Source: Erigeron canadensis
Lineage: Eukaryota; Streptophyta; Magnoliopsida; Asterales; Asteraceae
Reading direction: 5' to 3'
Length of the DNA: 64,000 nucleotides
Assembly (NCBI RefSeq): GCF_010389155.1
Contig: NC_057765.1
Location: 41,373,559-41,437,558, forward strand
The notes beneath the pieces are model-generated. The model ran no database searches. It saw only the letters and a program-made list of their open reading frames with translations, and was not told where the DNA came from. A program made the translations under genes and the position numbers. This document shows positions 25,501-37,176 of the stretch, one piece after another. How positions within the stretch are numbered: position 1 is the first letter of the stretch; each line of letters starts with the position of its first letter.

Positions 25501-27830
25501 TAATATAGAAACTGCTTTAGGTCAAGGAATACGAAAGTACTTCTCTACAGACCACTTAAATACACGTCTAACTGCTGTCTTGTTATAACAAGAAAAAGGC
25601 AACACACTAATGTAGAAGAAATGGTATACCTTACCTGTGTAATTCATGAATGGGACAATTCAGGTTACGTTCACTATTTATTCTTTGATGGGAAAAACAA
25701 ATAACATAAAAGAATAATTTGGAGAAACGATAAAAGCAAAAAGACCTTATAAAAGAAAGGGTTGAACAAGTCGAAAATCACCCAAAGTCTTTACTTGATG
25801 CATAAGACCTCTATATTGGTTTGTACAAAAAAAAAGCAGATTATTATTAAAGAAAATGTAATCTTGTATCTGTAATTAATTCACCAAGTGTTCAGTAACA
25901 ATTTTAAAAAAAGGAACAAGAACTGTATCGGGGTGAGCCCACCCCACCCCTTTTCCATCCATACCATATATTTACCCATTTTTCCATGGCCTGCCAAACC
26001 CACCCAGTTAACTACCTCTATGCATAATACGTTAGAAGGATACAATTGCTTGTTTTGCTACCACCAGATCTGAACTTCCACACAGAAAGAGAATGTCAAT
26101 AGCCAGCCTCAGATTTTCAAAAGGATAGCTTCCAACCATCCCCTCTATTTTGACTCGAGAAAAAGATACACCTCCATCCTTCTGAAGAGAAGCAATTTCC
26201 AGTTCATCCTCTCTATTAGCTGTATACTCCTGTTGTGTCTCAAGATTTGATAAAGCATCTTCGATAAAAAGCATTGCAGTATCTTCCCTTGAGGTTCCAT
26301 TAGCGGACGGCCAAGCACGTTTAATTGCCTGTAACTTTCTCTCGCGGACATCAGCACGCCATGAAGAGAAACTATCATGCCTACATAAACCTTCAAGGAA
26401 CTGATGTCTTGTATACCAAATCATCATCTCCATATGCTGAAAACCCAAGTGCAAAAAACGTAAATGTCATGATTCACAGATCTATTGTCAAGCATACTAA
26501 CAAGTAAAGCTTAGTTGAAATAAACTATTAAAATCAAACCTGTTTTGTCTTTAGTATGCTTTCCTGTAGGTTGTGAATATCCTGAAGCTGCGCAGAAATG
26601 GACCCCTTGAAAGAAGATTCTAACTCGTCAAGGACGGTTGATATGCAGCTTAGTCGCACTGTAAACTTAAGAAGTACACTTGACCTTTCCTTAATTTCCT
26701 CGACAGTAAGATTATCTTTAAAGAGTCAAAGAAAATGGTCATTGTCCCCACAAAAAAAGATATACTAAAAATAAACCAATATAATGAAGGATACAGATTG
26801 GCCGAGTTTCAGCAATAATATTCTTAAACGTCCTCTTGCACCAGTCTTTGACAACCACTTCATCTAGCAACAAAGCAACAACTGGGTCACTAGAAACAGC
26901 ACTTTCATCCATACACACATCTGTAATATCTGTCGATAATTTGTTAAGGAAAAAATATCTAGGAAGTATAGAGGTCATAATAAATTTTATCAACGAAAAC
27001 TTATGTATATGACATAAATAAAGATGTTGTGTCCTGATTCATGAACAATAACAAAGCTGAACAAGGATACATTGACAAATCAGACATAACATATTGTTCT
27101 CCAAAGCAATGTCAAAAATTGAATACAGCCTTTCAACATCAGCTGTTGATTGTTTCTCGCCATCTGTTTCTTGAAACCTATCATCATATCTCTTTGAAAT
27201 AAGACCCGCTTCAATACACTCATAAAACAACCGAAGCGACAGTCTATTCCCAGTCTTCGGTATGGAAATTCTACATATCGGACAAGCATCACATCTCTGA
27301 CCACATTCTTCACATAAAGACGCATGTCCACATGAATTCAACACGCTTTGAACATTACGTCCACAACTTCTCAAGTCGCGTGTAGCCCTACAATGCTCAA
27401 CTTTCGCTTCATTACATAGCTCTATCAAATCTATGGATGCCAAATGATCTAATGCGTCCTGAAATCATAACCACTAGCCGCATAAACTTATAAAATATAG
27501 TTATTATATTGAATATTTCATTGTAAATATATATAGCCTGAATATAATTCTAAATTAACACAATACAATAATATTCCAGAATTTTTAAATAATTAAATCC
27601 CTTTATTCACATACTGTAAGTGTAATAAACTACTAAACATAAATAAATAAAATAGGTATATAGAAATAGGCAGCTGTTAGATATATATATATATATACCT
27701 GAACTTTGGCGCAGCTGTAGTTAGGTTGAAGTGAGGGATAGCCAGTATTAGGTCTAACTGCGGCGGCGTTTCGGATATTTGAATCGGAATGTACGGTGGC
27801 GCCACCGTCAATTAACATATTTCCGTCCAT
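19550..27830 (-). CDS. HOS1: HOS1: RING E3 ubiquitin ligase and nuclear-pore factor
   Basis: There are ten exons on the minus strand: 27830-27699, 27458-27071, 26929-26795, 26715-26540, 26436-26044, 25511-25353, 24534-24043, 23187-23050, 22212-21614 and 19709-19550. Every junction is GT-AG and the phases fit, giving 923 aa without a break (Arabidopsis HOS1 At2g39810: 927 aa). Residues 67-106 form the variant RING: C67, C76, C87, H89, C93, C96, C100, C103 and C106, ending CDACPICR. Then come the HOS1 blocks ITDVCMDESAVSSDPV, DEVVVKDWCKRTF, KIEGMVGSYPFENLR and DLVVAKQAI. The middle (about 330-670) is the ELYS-like region that links HOS1 to the nuclear pore outer ring. A Ser/Asn-rich tail ends in basic FRRRKTRR. 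The family ubiquitinates ICE1 and CONSTANS, and acts in cold response, flowering time and mRNA export. The gene appears intact. Intron 9 is 1.9 kb and hosts a transposon. Confidence 0.95.
20302..21256. mobile_element. MULE-like element in HOS1 intron 9
   Basis: Bases 20302-20480 and 21062-21256 are inverted copies of each other (terminal inverted repeats of nearly 200 bp), sharing tactaacatatataaatatca and similar blocks. The ends read gagaaaa...ttttctc. The nine bases on each side, caaaaataa on the left and aaaaaataa on the right, match at eight positions. This fits the 9-bp target duplication of Mutator-like elements. The ~580 bp interior has no recognisable gene. It lies 350 bp downstream of the intron donor and does not touch either splice site. 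Confidence 0.75.
22390..22780. repeat. Repeat remnant rich in TTTGACCC in HOS1 intron 8
   Basis: Motifs such as tttgaccc, acccgtcgc and gggcca recur at 22630-22770, with a ggcaaaactggcag block at 22411. This composition resembles decayed hAT-type non-autonomous elements of dicots. The boundaries are uncertain. Confidence 0.3.
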
Positions 27831-28010
27831 TTCTTCTGCCGGAGGTCCGAGCTGGTCTTTAATATTGGGGTTTTTGAAGAGAGAGAGGGAGAGAGAGGGA
27901 GAGTGAGGGTTTTGATTTATTACTTTTGTTTTGGGGAAAAATTGGGACTTGAAAAGAAGAAAGGAGAAATAAGAAAAAGAGGTCCTTTTAGAATTGTGTT
28001 GTTGATAAAA
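27831..28010 (-). promoter_or_regulatory. HOS1: HOS1 5' leader with CT microsatellite
   Basis: Upstream of the HOS1 ATG, the coding strand has a CT repeat ((CT)n with interruptions, 27876-27908), then T/C-rich sequence. CT-rich leaders are common in plant 5' UTRs. No clear TATA box was found. Confidence 0.45.
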
Positions 28011-28356
28011 CTTGCACAAAAGATCCTTAGGTGGTTTTACTTTTCCTTTACAAATAAGGTTATTCGATTCAAGTTAATCGAAAAAGATAAACCATTTTAT
28101 TAATCAATACGTGACCTAACCAGAAAATTACCTAGCCATTTCCAAACCCTTTTTTAATTATCCCCCAAGACTTATCCAACAGAGTTTGAATATTGTATAT
28201 ATCTAAAAAATCTTGAAATATATATAAACAGATATTGACAAAATAGTTTATAGTTTTGGTCATTCTTATTTTTATTATTTTGGAATTTACATACCAGAGT
28301 TTATGTGTGTAATGTTGCTAGTTTGATACGTTTTTTTAATTACTTTGTAATAAAAA
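28011..28356. other. HOS1 upstream region
   Basis: AT-rich DNA that probably holds the distal promoter of HOS1. No gene or repeat is recognised. Confidence 0.4.
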
Positions 28357-28763
28357 CTAGCGTTGTACTCGCGCGATGCAGCGGGGAATAAGAAAAAAAC
28401 GCCGGTAGTTTGATGGTGGTTTGTGGGGCGGCGGCGATGAAAAAGAAAAAAAAAATAAGCCGGCGGCAGTGGATGGTAGTTTTTGGGGCGGTGGTGGATG
28501 GTGTTTACGGGGGATAGCGTACATAGAAGGTGAATTGCGGCGGTGGATGGTGGTATTTGGGGCGGTGGTGGATGGTGTTTATGGGGGAAGAAATCAGAGA
28601 AGGGGAGAGGAAGAAAAAATCAGAAATCGGATGAACGTATGTGTGTGTAATGAGCGTGATGGAGAAAAAATAGGGTAGTGTAAATTAGGAGGGCATAAAA
28701 GACATTTTAAAGGTAGAGGTATTAAAAGGGGGTGAGGTAGTTTGCTTATTAATGGAGTATAGA
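28357..28763 (-). mobile_element. Complete non-autonomous Helitron, 407 bp
   Basis: Read on the minus strand, the element starts TCTATACTCCATTAATAAGC after a host A (28764 is t on +). It ends CTAG at 28357 before a host T. A short GC-rich hairpin region (ccccgctgcatcgcgcgag) lies about 12 bases before the end. These are the hallmarks of plant Helitrons: 5' TC, 3' hairpin plus CTRR, and A|T insertion without target duplication. The interior holds repeated ggcggtggtggatggt phrases, which give spurious open frames. It sits about 530 bp upstream of the HOS1 start. Confidence 0.75.
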
Positions 28764-29044
28764 TTACTTTGATCTTTTCTATTTTAAAAGTAGGTTTTAA
28801 CTACTTTTAACAAATTTGTGTATTGTTACGTAGGTATTAAACACATAATATCTAACATAGTTATGATAACACATATGAGATTTGATGTAGTCTTTATAAA
28901 AAATACTCAATTTGAGCCTTTGAATCATACCATTGAAATTTGATTTTAAAAAAAATAAATACTTTTTATAAGGTATAGCATTGAAATTTTGATAAATGTG
29001 GATAGAGAAAAATAAACAAACTAAACTAAAAAAATTTTAATGGG
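28764..29044. other. Spacer, nothing recognised
   Basis: AT-rich DNA between the Helitron and the SINE. Confidence 0.5.
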
Positions 29045-29200
29045 GGTTAATGGAGTTGGTGGCTCATTAGTAAAGTATTTGACTTTGGCGTTATCTATTT
29101 GAGTTCGAGTCTCACGTCTCACATTTGTGAGGGTGAACTAATAGGGATTTGTCAAGAGTCTTGAGTTTCATTTCAGGTATTCGTGTAATTTATAAGTATA
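29045..29200 (+). mobile_element. tRNA-derived SINE, family B copy 1
   Basis: There is an A-box-like tggctcattagtaaag, then the B box gttcgagtctcac (29102-29114) at tRNA-like spacing, then ctcacatttgtgagggtg. A second copy with the same order lies inverted at about 62765-62910. The end of the element is not sharply defined. Confidence 0.6.
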
Positions 29201-29410
29201 GGGGGTGTTTGTTATTGTGATTACAATACAGATTTTGCGTTTTCAAAATAGATTATGCGTTTTCAAAACTGCAGCGGGTAGATACATGCTTCTTCAAAAC
29301 TGCGTTTTCATAGCAAATAATCACTTTTCATACAAACACTTTTTTATTTTATTTACGTTTTACGAACGTAATAGTCAGATAATCACTTCAAAACGCATTC
29401 CTAAACACCC
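29201..29410. mobile_element. Tourist/Harbinger-like MITE, family C copy 1
   Basis: It begins gggggtgtttg and ends ctaaacaccc. The interior has repeated gcgttttcaaaa and the block gataatcactt. A second copy lies at 61543-61693. The GGGGTGTTTG inverted ends resemble PIF/Harbinger MITEs; that assignment is inference. Confidence 0.6.
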
Positions 29411-29865
29411 TTTAAGTAGTTTAGAATGTCGTTTTAAAAAAAATATAAAAAAATACACGCTTAAATAAATAGTATTTACCCGATGGGCTAATAGCCCAAT
29501 ATTAAGTAAGTCACTTCATAACTTGGATTTAGTTAGAGTGCAAGATTTTCCTCTAATATATTATCGTGTATTTGAACGGACTATTAAGACTTATTTTTAA
29601 TGAAGTATTGAGTGAGGGTCCGGCTAGAACAAAATATGTTATATTGGTAGAGATATTATTAAAACTTAAAAGTTAAAGATATATAGAATTAGAATAAGAA
29701 ATAGAAAATAAACGCACACAGTGATGGTGGTCATACCCTTTATATGTTAAAAAGACGACAAGTATACAGACTACAGAGCCAGAGCCACACTCCATTCCAA
29801 CCTCCGTCTCCGTTCTCCATCCTATAGATACAACCTATACATACATACAAACACAAAACCACACC
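29411..29865. promoter_or_regulatory. Upstream region of the DUF1639 gene
   Basis: The last ~130 bp before the ATG are GC- and CA-richer (cacacc, tccgtctccgttctcc), as in a 5' UTR. A weak TATA-like tttatatg lies near 29739-29746. Confidence 0.4.
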
Positions 29866-30533
29866 ATGTCTACACTTCCAGCTAGACACAACAAACCACT
29901 CCACAATTTCTCTCTCCCGTTCCTCAAATGGGGCCAACGTATCCACATCAACCACCGTCGCCGTAACCGCAGCAACTCACCTCACACCGATTCCGACTCC
30001 GATTTCAACAAACCTCACTCTAACCAAACAAACGAAGACGTTTTGGTCAACACAACTGAAAACAACAAGCTATTACCTGAAAACGGCGGCGGTGGTGATG
30101 TTGTTGGTACGGCGGTTGACGGTGATGTCAAGCCGTGGAATTTAAGACCTAGGAGGCTAGTTACCGGTAGTGGTGGTGATGGTAATGGTGTGAAATCGGT
30201 GCGTGGTGGTGTTGGTGTTGTCGCTGTGACGGCGGCGGCAACGGCGGAGGAAGAAGAGGATCGGAGTAAGAAGAGAAGGCTGTGGATTTCGTTATCGAAG
30301 GAGGAAATTGAAGAAGATATTTATGCGTTTACTGGTTCGAAACCTGCGAGAAGGCCGAAAAAAAGAAGCAAAATTGCCCAGAAACAAGTTGATGTATGTA
30401 ACAGTGATTTTGTTGTATATATATGTTGTACATTAAATCTTGTTGACTTATTGTTTTGTTTATGTTTGTATTGCAGAATGTGTCTCCTGGACTATACTTG
30501 GTTGGGATTTCATCGGATTCCTATCGAGTTTAA
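29866..30533 (+). CDS. DUF1639 family protein
   Basis: There are two exons, 29866-30393 and 30477-30533, with an 83-bp intron (gtatgt...tgcag), giving 194 aa. The hallmark of DUF1639 is complete. RLWISLSKEEIEEDIYAFTG starts near residue 138, SKPARRPKKRSKIAQKQVD follows (ending at 176), and exon 2 supplies NVSPGLYLVGISSDSYRV. The N-terminal half is low-complexity, with basic HRRRNRS, Gly/Ala-rich stretches and acidic EEEED, and has KPWNLRPRR near 88-96, also a family feature. The molecular role of the family is not established in what I know. The basic clusters suggest a nuclear location, which is inference. The genomic open frame runs past the donor into the intron; the spliced form is preferred because it restores the conserved tail. 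Confidence 0.88.
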
Positions 30534-30872
30534 ATTACTACTACTAGTACTGATAGGTATGATTTCTTGGAATTTGGTTAATGTGTGATTATTATGTTGA
30601 ATTTGCATCTTTTTTGTGTCTATTGGGAGTTTATGAGACGGTTAGATTTGTTGCAGGTGTAGAGATTAAGAAGTGATAGGATGGATGGGATGGCAATCTA
30701 CTTGGGAAGAAAAAGACTTTTACTTTGTTTTTAATGAAGGCTAACTTTTTTAAGGTATAATGTAGTTGGGTTGTCCATTTTCAAGTAAATGATTTAGTTG
30801 CAGGACCTGGTTTAACTTAGCTTTTGTTTTTGGTTTATGATATGGAATGTTATATGTTAATATGATAGATGT
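30534..30872 (+). other. 3' UTR of the DUF1639 gene
   Basis: Downstream of the stop. A gttgcag followed by gtgtagag at 30650-30665 could be a UTR splice acceptor, but this is unproven. Confidence 0.4.
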
Positions 30873-31078
30873 ATGTAGAAGGTTAAAGACTTAAACTTTT
30901 TTGTGTATGTCATGGCTAATGAAGCTCGGCCTGCTCTTATAGAAAGTCTCGTGATTGGTCTTTGATAAAATACATATATGTAGAAAGGTTAAAGACTTAA
31001 ACTTTGTGTTTGTCATAGCTAATGAAGCTTGGCCTGCTTTTATAGGAAGTCTCGTGATTGGTCTTTGATAAATTTTGA
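30873..31078 (+). repeat. Tandem duplication, two units of about 105 bp
   Basis: Unit 1 (30873-30977) and unit 2 (30978-31078) share ggttaaagacttaaact, gctaatgaagct, ggcctgct and the gtctcgtgattggtctttgata block, with about 10% differences by eye. No coding role is apparent. Confidence 0.85.
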
Positions 31079-32654
31079 TGTGTGTACACATATATTATTG
31101 TCAAATACTCGATCTTCTTCGGGGCAGAGCTTTTGCAGCATGTACATCCCTATGTTTATTATCCTTTGTGTGTGCTCATGTGACAAAAGTTGTGCTATTG
31201 AAATTCACTTTGCCCATGATAAAAGATGTCAGTAACGTTTTTAGATATTGCAAGTTGTGTGTCTTTCATATCATTTTCGGTTTTCTACATTTCACTCTGC
31301 TAGGGTGGTTTTCTTGTTATTCTACCCACAAACAAATCAAAGGAATTCTCTTTGCTTTTGTTTCATTTTGATGTCCTAAAAGTATGTGATCTAAGAATCT
31401 GCATCAGCTTCTCCTTCCCTTGATCATCTGTATTAGTTTATGATAATTTTTGCAGAAATGCACGTATTGATATTGATATTAATATCGATTAGCATACTGT
31501 TTTCATCATGTGCTTCTAAAGTTAGCCCGTTCTCCTGGAAACTTAGGCAGAGTGGGATGTTCTGTCTTTCACGTTTTAGTGTGTATATGATTGGCCTCTC
31601 TTAGAAATCTATTCCGATTTTTCTCATTGATTTCATCATTATTTGAAGATTGATGCTTATGCTCTTAATAGGGAGATAAGGAGATTAGTGAAAATGCTAT
31701 GTTATATTTGATTTATATGTTTCGATGTTCTTCATGCCCCTTCAAGCTGATTGAGTGATAAGATCCTTGTACCTGTGATCCAAACCGACTTTTTCCATGA
31801 TTATGTTTCTCTACTACAATTCCTAGTATGGATATTACATTTCTAATTCCATGTGCTTTTCTTTCTTGCATCCTTTAGGTATATCATTTTGTTGTACATA
31901 AAACTATCCATTATGTGACCATCATGGCTAATCCCAGATTGTTGTATGCTAGTTTATTGCTTTTGCAACGAGTAGATTTTCCATAAGGCAAAAGACTTTA
32001 TAGATCCGCCACTTTAACTTTTAGATGTTGGTCTTTTGACCATAAAGATGCAAACTGTATATATTAGAGTCTTTTGTAGTCAGTCTTTCCATTTAAAATT
32101 TATTGCGTTTGTGATTGATTGTATCATTCTTTGACTATAGAGTTGTTTCAATAGCTCTGTTTATGACTAGTATGGCATTGGGGTTGTTAGTAGATGAATT
32201 GTAGCGTCACTGGATGAATTGTATGTCTTTAGCGTCAATTTTGACCTATTTACTTATTAATTAGTCGATTTGAGCTACATTCTTTATTTTCAGCATGTCA
32301 AATAGGTGAGGTAATCACGTCTCCAGAAAGTAGATTTAGTTCAAAGTCACTTAGTCTTAACTATAAAGGGAATTTATTTTTTATGAAAATGCAATATAAG
32401 ATCCATCAATTATGTTCTACATATTTTTATGCTTGTGAAGAATAATTAGTGGGGGAAAGAAAAAGTATATGCAAGTCATATTGACTTGACCCTTCTCGAT
32501 TTGATTTCTATGAAAATTGGCTCATGAGCTTAAATTCCCAAATACGTCTTAACCTTTACCGACCAGGCCATTTTGGCACATGTAGTTTTTAGCCAAGTAG
32601 CATTGTAGCAAGTTGGGTGTGCTTGATTTTGATAACTGGTCTTTTGGCATCCAA
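31079..32654. other. Intergenic, nothing recognised
   Basis: T-rich, transcribed-looking but without a supportable reading frame. Open frames at 31029-31371 overlap the tandem repeat and have no family resemblance. Confidence 0.45.
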
Positions 32655-32690
32655 CTAGTATAATACCAATGCGTTGCATGGGTTTAGCTT
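32655..32690 (-). mobile_element. Probable Helitron 3' end
   Basis: On the minus strand, cccatgcaacgcattgg (arms atgc/gcat) is followed by tattata and CTAG, then T at 32654. This is the Helitron 3' terminal pattern. The 5' end was not located to the right. Confidence 0.45.
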
Positions 32691-33122
32691 CGTTTTTGTT
32701 ATACAAGTGTTACCTACTCTGTTAAAAGTTCTTATTACCTTTAAAGAATACTCGAGGTGTGCTGGAGTTCTTGATACCCTTAAAAATATGAATAATAAAT
32801 AAGAAAGTTGCTTGCGTTTATCTGACTATTGAAATTCTTGAGATCTATAGATTTTTCAAGTTGCTCCAATAACGATATTACCTTTCTGTTGAAGATATCT
32901 ATGTTCCAGCCAATATTGCACAAATATCAACTCACACAACCAAAAATATAATTATATGATCATCTTTGTTACACAAAGAAAGAAAGATTCATGTCGCACT
33001 TATCTTTGTTACACAACCAAAAATATGAATATCTTTGACACAGGCTCAAAAGCCGTTGCTTGGTCAAGTTCTCCCACAAGATCATCCTTTTCAATCTCAT
33101 GTACATGTAAGCAACAAACCCA

Positions 33123-33413
33123 TCCGCGTTTGGTTCACAGAATGTTTTTGGAAGGAATGAAATCTTTCGAAGGAATTGGAATCTGCAGGAATGGAATTTG
33201 ACGGAATGTTTTTGATTTTTTGAGAATTCAAGTAACGGAAGGAATGAAATTCCTTCCTCCATCCCCATGGAATGGAAATTCCATCAAATGATGGAATGTT
33301 TACATTTCCAAAGAATGAGATTCCTCCTTCTTTGAACAACCAAACGCACTAAGGAATGGAATTCAATTCCAATTCCATCAGATTCCATCAAATTATGTGA
33401 AACAAACGCGGCC
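33123..33413. mobile_element. Near-palindromic MITE, family D copy 1
   Basis: The ends ccgcgtttggttcac and gtgaaacaaacgcgg are inverted. The interior is built of ggaatggaatt/aattccattcc phrases and folds back on itself. An opposite-orientation copy lies at 46099-46395, sharing the central ccatccccatggaatgga block. The mirrored open frames it creates are not genes. Confidence 0.7.
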
Positions 33414-33966
33414 TAAAGTATCTAACATATCCATAAACCAGAAATGATCACCACTACAGTCTTGAAACTGCGAGCAACAACAGATTATAAAAACCCGTCA
33501 AAGCAAAACTTGAACAAGATACAAAATCAGCCTTAGAAATCTTTTAAAAATCTAAACAGAAATCCAAAACCTAGTGCTTACCGTGTTCAGTTCTTGGCTA
33601 GAAGCTAAACTAACAACTCTTTTCTTGCTAATCTTGTCAGTTTTCTTGCTAATTTTCTACATACAAAATACACCTAAAATATTAAGTCCAAAATAGAATG
33701 CTTTTTTTTTTATTGCAACAATTTTTTTTGTTGAAAACAACCGTCCTTAAAATCGAGATGGGTCAAATTGTCATTACCTTAAAAGAACCCATATTTTAAA
33801 GGTCGGCCGAATTCAACCTTGTCTTTTGGGCCGTTTGGGGAGTTTTCTTGGCCAGGTGGGTTGCTTTCGATTCAATTCCATGCTAGTGCTTTCTTTGTTT
33901 TGTCCAAATGACTTTTTCATTAGCAAAAAAAAAATAAAAGCTTTTTTAGGCCCGGTACGACTCTTC
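33414..33966. other. Spacer left of the copia element
   Basis: No gene is recognised. It contains T- and A-runs near 33700-33730 and 33925. Confidence 0.5.
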
Positions 33967-34660
33967 TGTTGGGTTTTATAACTAATTATCACAACAAATT
34001 ACAAAGCACGCAACGGAAGACAAGATCTATGCAGTTTAATTAATTAACCAAAGTATAGAAGATGTACCTTATAATGGAGAGATTAAAACAAGAACAAGGT
34101 TTAATTAACCTCTCTACGATTGCACACTCAACGTTGGAACGTATGTATGCTAGTACTTGATCACGAACCGGCAACGATTGACTTCTCCTTTCCTTCTTGC
34201 TTTGATCGAAATCACCAAGAAACCCAAAGGGGTGAGGATTTCGGTCCTTAGAACCGAAAAGAGAGACAGAAGAGTTTTAGGGTTTTGGAAAACCTTGTGA
34301 ATTGAATGAATAAAACAATTAACTAAGGCCTCTATTTATAGGATTAGATAACTTGTTGAAAAAGTTTAGGGTTTCAAAAACCCTTTTCCTCCTCCCTTTT
34401 GGCCGTCCCCTCTAGAGAAGATTCTATAGGGTTTCCTAATTGTTTTATTAATTACAATCATGTCCTCCGTTAAGTCCATCAGTTAAGTACCGTTAACTAT
34501 TAACATTTAACAGACGACCGTTAGTTTTTCGTGATCAAACTAATTAATAAATTACATTTAATATATTAATTAATTATATTTACATTCACGTTGAGGTGTG
34601 ACCCCGTAGGCTTAAATATTTTTCGGACATACGTTCATTTTACGTGATCATATTCTAACA
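33967..34660 (-). repeat. 3' LTR of the copia element
   Basis: 694 bp with TG...CA ends. In the element's sense this is the 3' LTR. Confidence 0.93.
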
Positions 34661-34670
34661 GCTCCCATTT
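34661..34670 (-). other. Polypurine tract of the copia element
   Basis: Read on the minus strand, aaatgggagc lies directly upstream of the 3' LTR. It is the expected plus-strand primer position. Confidence 0.7.
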
Positions 34671-35650
34671 GAGCTCGTAACGAATGAAGGTAATAACATT
34701 GGTAAGCGTCTAGCAACACGCCAATGCTCCCGAAAACATTTAAGTATAGTTTTAAACGGTTAAGTCATTTATTATCCCTTTGTTCAGATACCTTTGTTAA
34801 ATATGAATATGGATCGAGATCATTTCATAATTTAACGATTATGTTTCTCATTCTATAACTAATTAATGATTACCAAATATAATCGAGAACAATCTGGATT
34901 TATTTGGGCACGGCCATGCAAACATCTTAATTAGTCAAATGAGGGCGCCAAACGGTATCATACTTCAATTTCAAATTGAAGAAACAAATCCTATAATGAC
35001 TACACGTGTCAGTCATTATATTTCACGACACTTTCTGAAAATAGCCCTTTATGTACCCCCTTATTCAGGTGAGTTAGAACTACATCTAGTAAGTGCGATT
35101 CATACATGCTGGCCTACTTGTATCTCAAGTCAAAGGATCAATAAAAGTAACCATTTGCGAATTTCACTTAATGACGATGATCCATAAAGTGATAATTCGT
35201 TAGTGGGGTAGTCCGATATGCATCCGCTATGGATATCATGTGAGTTTGGTGGGATCCATCCATTACATATTCCAAGAATATAACCAAGCACTCACATTTG
35301 TCTTCGTTTAATTATATTCTCATATAATTAATTGACAATGGACAATTTAAAATATTCAATAATATATAAAATATTAAATGAAATATTCAAGGATTTAAAC
35401 ATGCAAATATAGGACACATTTTAATATTGAATGAAATCAAACATATAAAGTACTTTATTTCATTATGGAAAATATAAATTGTTTAACATCCCTTATCCAA
35501 ATACCGAAACAACAGATTTACATGAAATAACTAGCTAATTTAAGACCTCTGCCCTTGGCATGCCTTTCAAGCTTGGGCCTAGACAAAGCTTTTGTGAAAG
35601 GATCAGCTAAGTTAAAATCTGTGTGAACTTTGAGTAATTTGATTTCACCT
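34671..35650 (-). other. Non-coding stretch between RNase H and 3' LTR
   Basis: About 1 kb of the copia element without a recognisable domain. Its weak open frame on + (34939-35187) is not supported. Confidence 0.5.
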
Positions 35651-35658
35651 AGTTCGAT

Positions 35659-35910
35659 CTACTCACCAACATAGTGATATCGTCTAGCATAACGTCTAGC
35701 ACCTTTCTGAACTCCGGGTTCGTTGGCAATGATTAATGCACCAGTATTATCACAGTACATGTCATTGGGTAAGTCACTCGAAGGGATCACGTCAAGCCCG
35801 CTAGTGAACTTCCTTATCCAGACTGCTTCCATTGCGGCTTCTGATGCGGCAATGTACTCAGATTCTGTTGTAGACACGACAACTGTGGTTTTTAGCTCAT
35901 AGCATTCCAC
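35659..35910 (-). pseudogene. Copia RNase H fragment
   Basis: The reading frame keeps the copia RNase H block with STTESEYIAASEAAMEAVWI and MYCDNTGALIIANEP. The following HxRxxHI-like end is altered to ARRYARRYHYV. Upstream, the frame is interrupted before 35940. Confidence 0.8.
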
Positions 35911-36098
35911 CGTGCCTTCATTTAAACAATGAAGACGTATCCTGACTGATATTTTGAATCACATTTATCAGTCTAAAATCCAACATCACAGTATCTACTC
36001 ACTTTGAATTCTGGATCAGGATTTCTTCCATACACTAAGAATAACTCTTTAGTAGCACACATGTACTTAAGAATGTTCTTTACAGCAATTCAATGATC

Positions 36099-36580
36099 CT
36101 ATCCAGGATTTTGCTGATAGTGGCTAACTATATTTTGCGCGAACGCAATATCAGGTCTAGTGCATCTTATCGCATACATAACAAATCCTTCAGCCAAAGC
36201 ATAAAGGATTTTTCGCATACGCTCCACCTCATTAGGTGTAGAAGCACTGTTCTTGCTAGATAAGTTAAGTCTTTCTTGCATGCGTGATCTTATCAATATA
36301 AGCACTTTGACTTAATCTAAACAACCACTTTAATCTATCTCGGTAGATCTTGATTCCAAGAATAAATGCCGCTTCTCCTAAATCTTTCATGGCAAAACAC
36401 TTTCCAAGATGAGACTTAACATCTTGCAACATTGGAATGTGTTTTCCTATGATTAATATGTCATTGACATATAAGACAAGGAAAGTAACATTACTCCTAC
36501 TAGCTTTGCGATATACACATGGCTCATCGGGATTTTGAACGAAACCAAACTTTTTGATTTTTTCATTAAACCGTTTATTT
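36099..36580 (-). pseudogene. Copia reverse transcriptase, second half, inactive
   Basis: Here the RT palm continues in shifted frames. The catalytic box at 36460-36471 reads YVND where active copia enzymes have YVDD, so one of the two metal-binding aspartates is lost. A TGA interrupts the frame right after the ASRS of the first RT half, where W is usual. A C-terminal piece (36099-36305) reads PNEVERMRKILYALAEGFVM, then RCTRPDIAFAQNIVSHYQQN. Confidence 0.8.
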
Positions 36581-37095
36581 CAACTTCTTGATGCTTGCTT
36601 TAGTCCATAAATGGACCTTTGAAGCTTGCATACTTTGTTGGGATGTTTTGGATCAATAAAACCTTCCGGTTGATCCATATAGACTTCTTCATCCAAGTAA
36701 CCATTTAAGAAGGCAGTCTTAACATCCATTTGCCATATCTCAAAGTCATAGTACGCAACTATGGCTAAGAGAATCCTAATAGCTCTAATGTCCGCAACTG
36801 GAGAAAAGGTTTCTTCATAATCAACACCGAAACGTTGAGTATAACCTTTCGCCATGAGACGAGCTTTATAGGTGTGTACATTTCCATCCATGTCCGTCTT
36901 CTTCTTGAAGATCCACTTACACCCAACAGTCTGAGCATTTTGTGGAAGATCAACCAAGCTCCAGACTTGATTGTCTTTCATGGATTTCATTTCCACCTTC
37001 GTAGCTTCAAGCCATTTGTCAGATTCTGGATCTGATAATGCAGCTTTGAAATTCGGAGGCTCATCGAGATCTCCAACAACGTCTTCTTCTACCAT
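36580..37095 (-). pseudogene. Copia reverse transcriptase, first half
   Basis: 172 codons open to a stop at 36582-36580. It shows the RT entry [60 protein letters not shown], the catalytic box [12 protein letters not shown] and [10 protein letters not shown]. This half looks well preserved. Confidence 0.9.
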
Positions 37096-37176
37096 CAGAC
37101 ATAGTCTTTCGATAGGACGTCTTGTCTTTTCGGACCTACGAAGTGGACCGCTTCATTATCATCGACTTGAGGTTCA

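Noticed and set aside
28421..28678. 85-codon Gly/Trp-rich open frame on +
   Set aside because: Lies wholly inside the Helitron and reflects its ggcggtggtgg repeats.
32956..33339. Three overlapping open frames at the MITE
   Set aside because: Mirror frames produced by a near-palindromic element.
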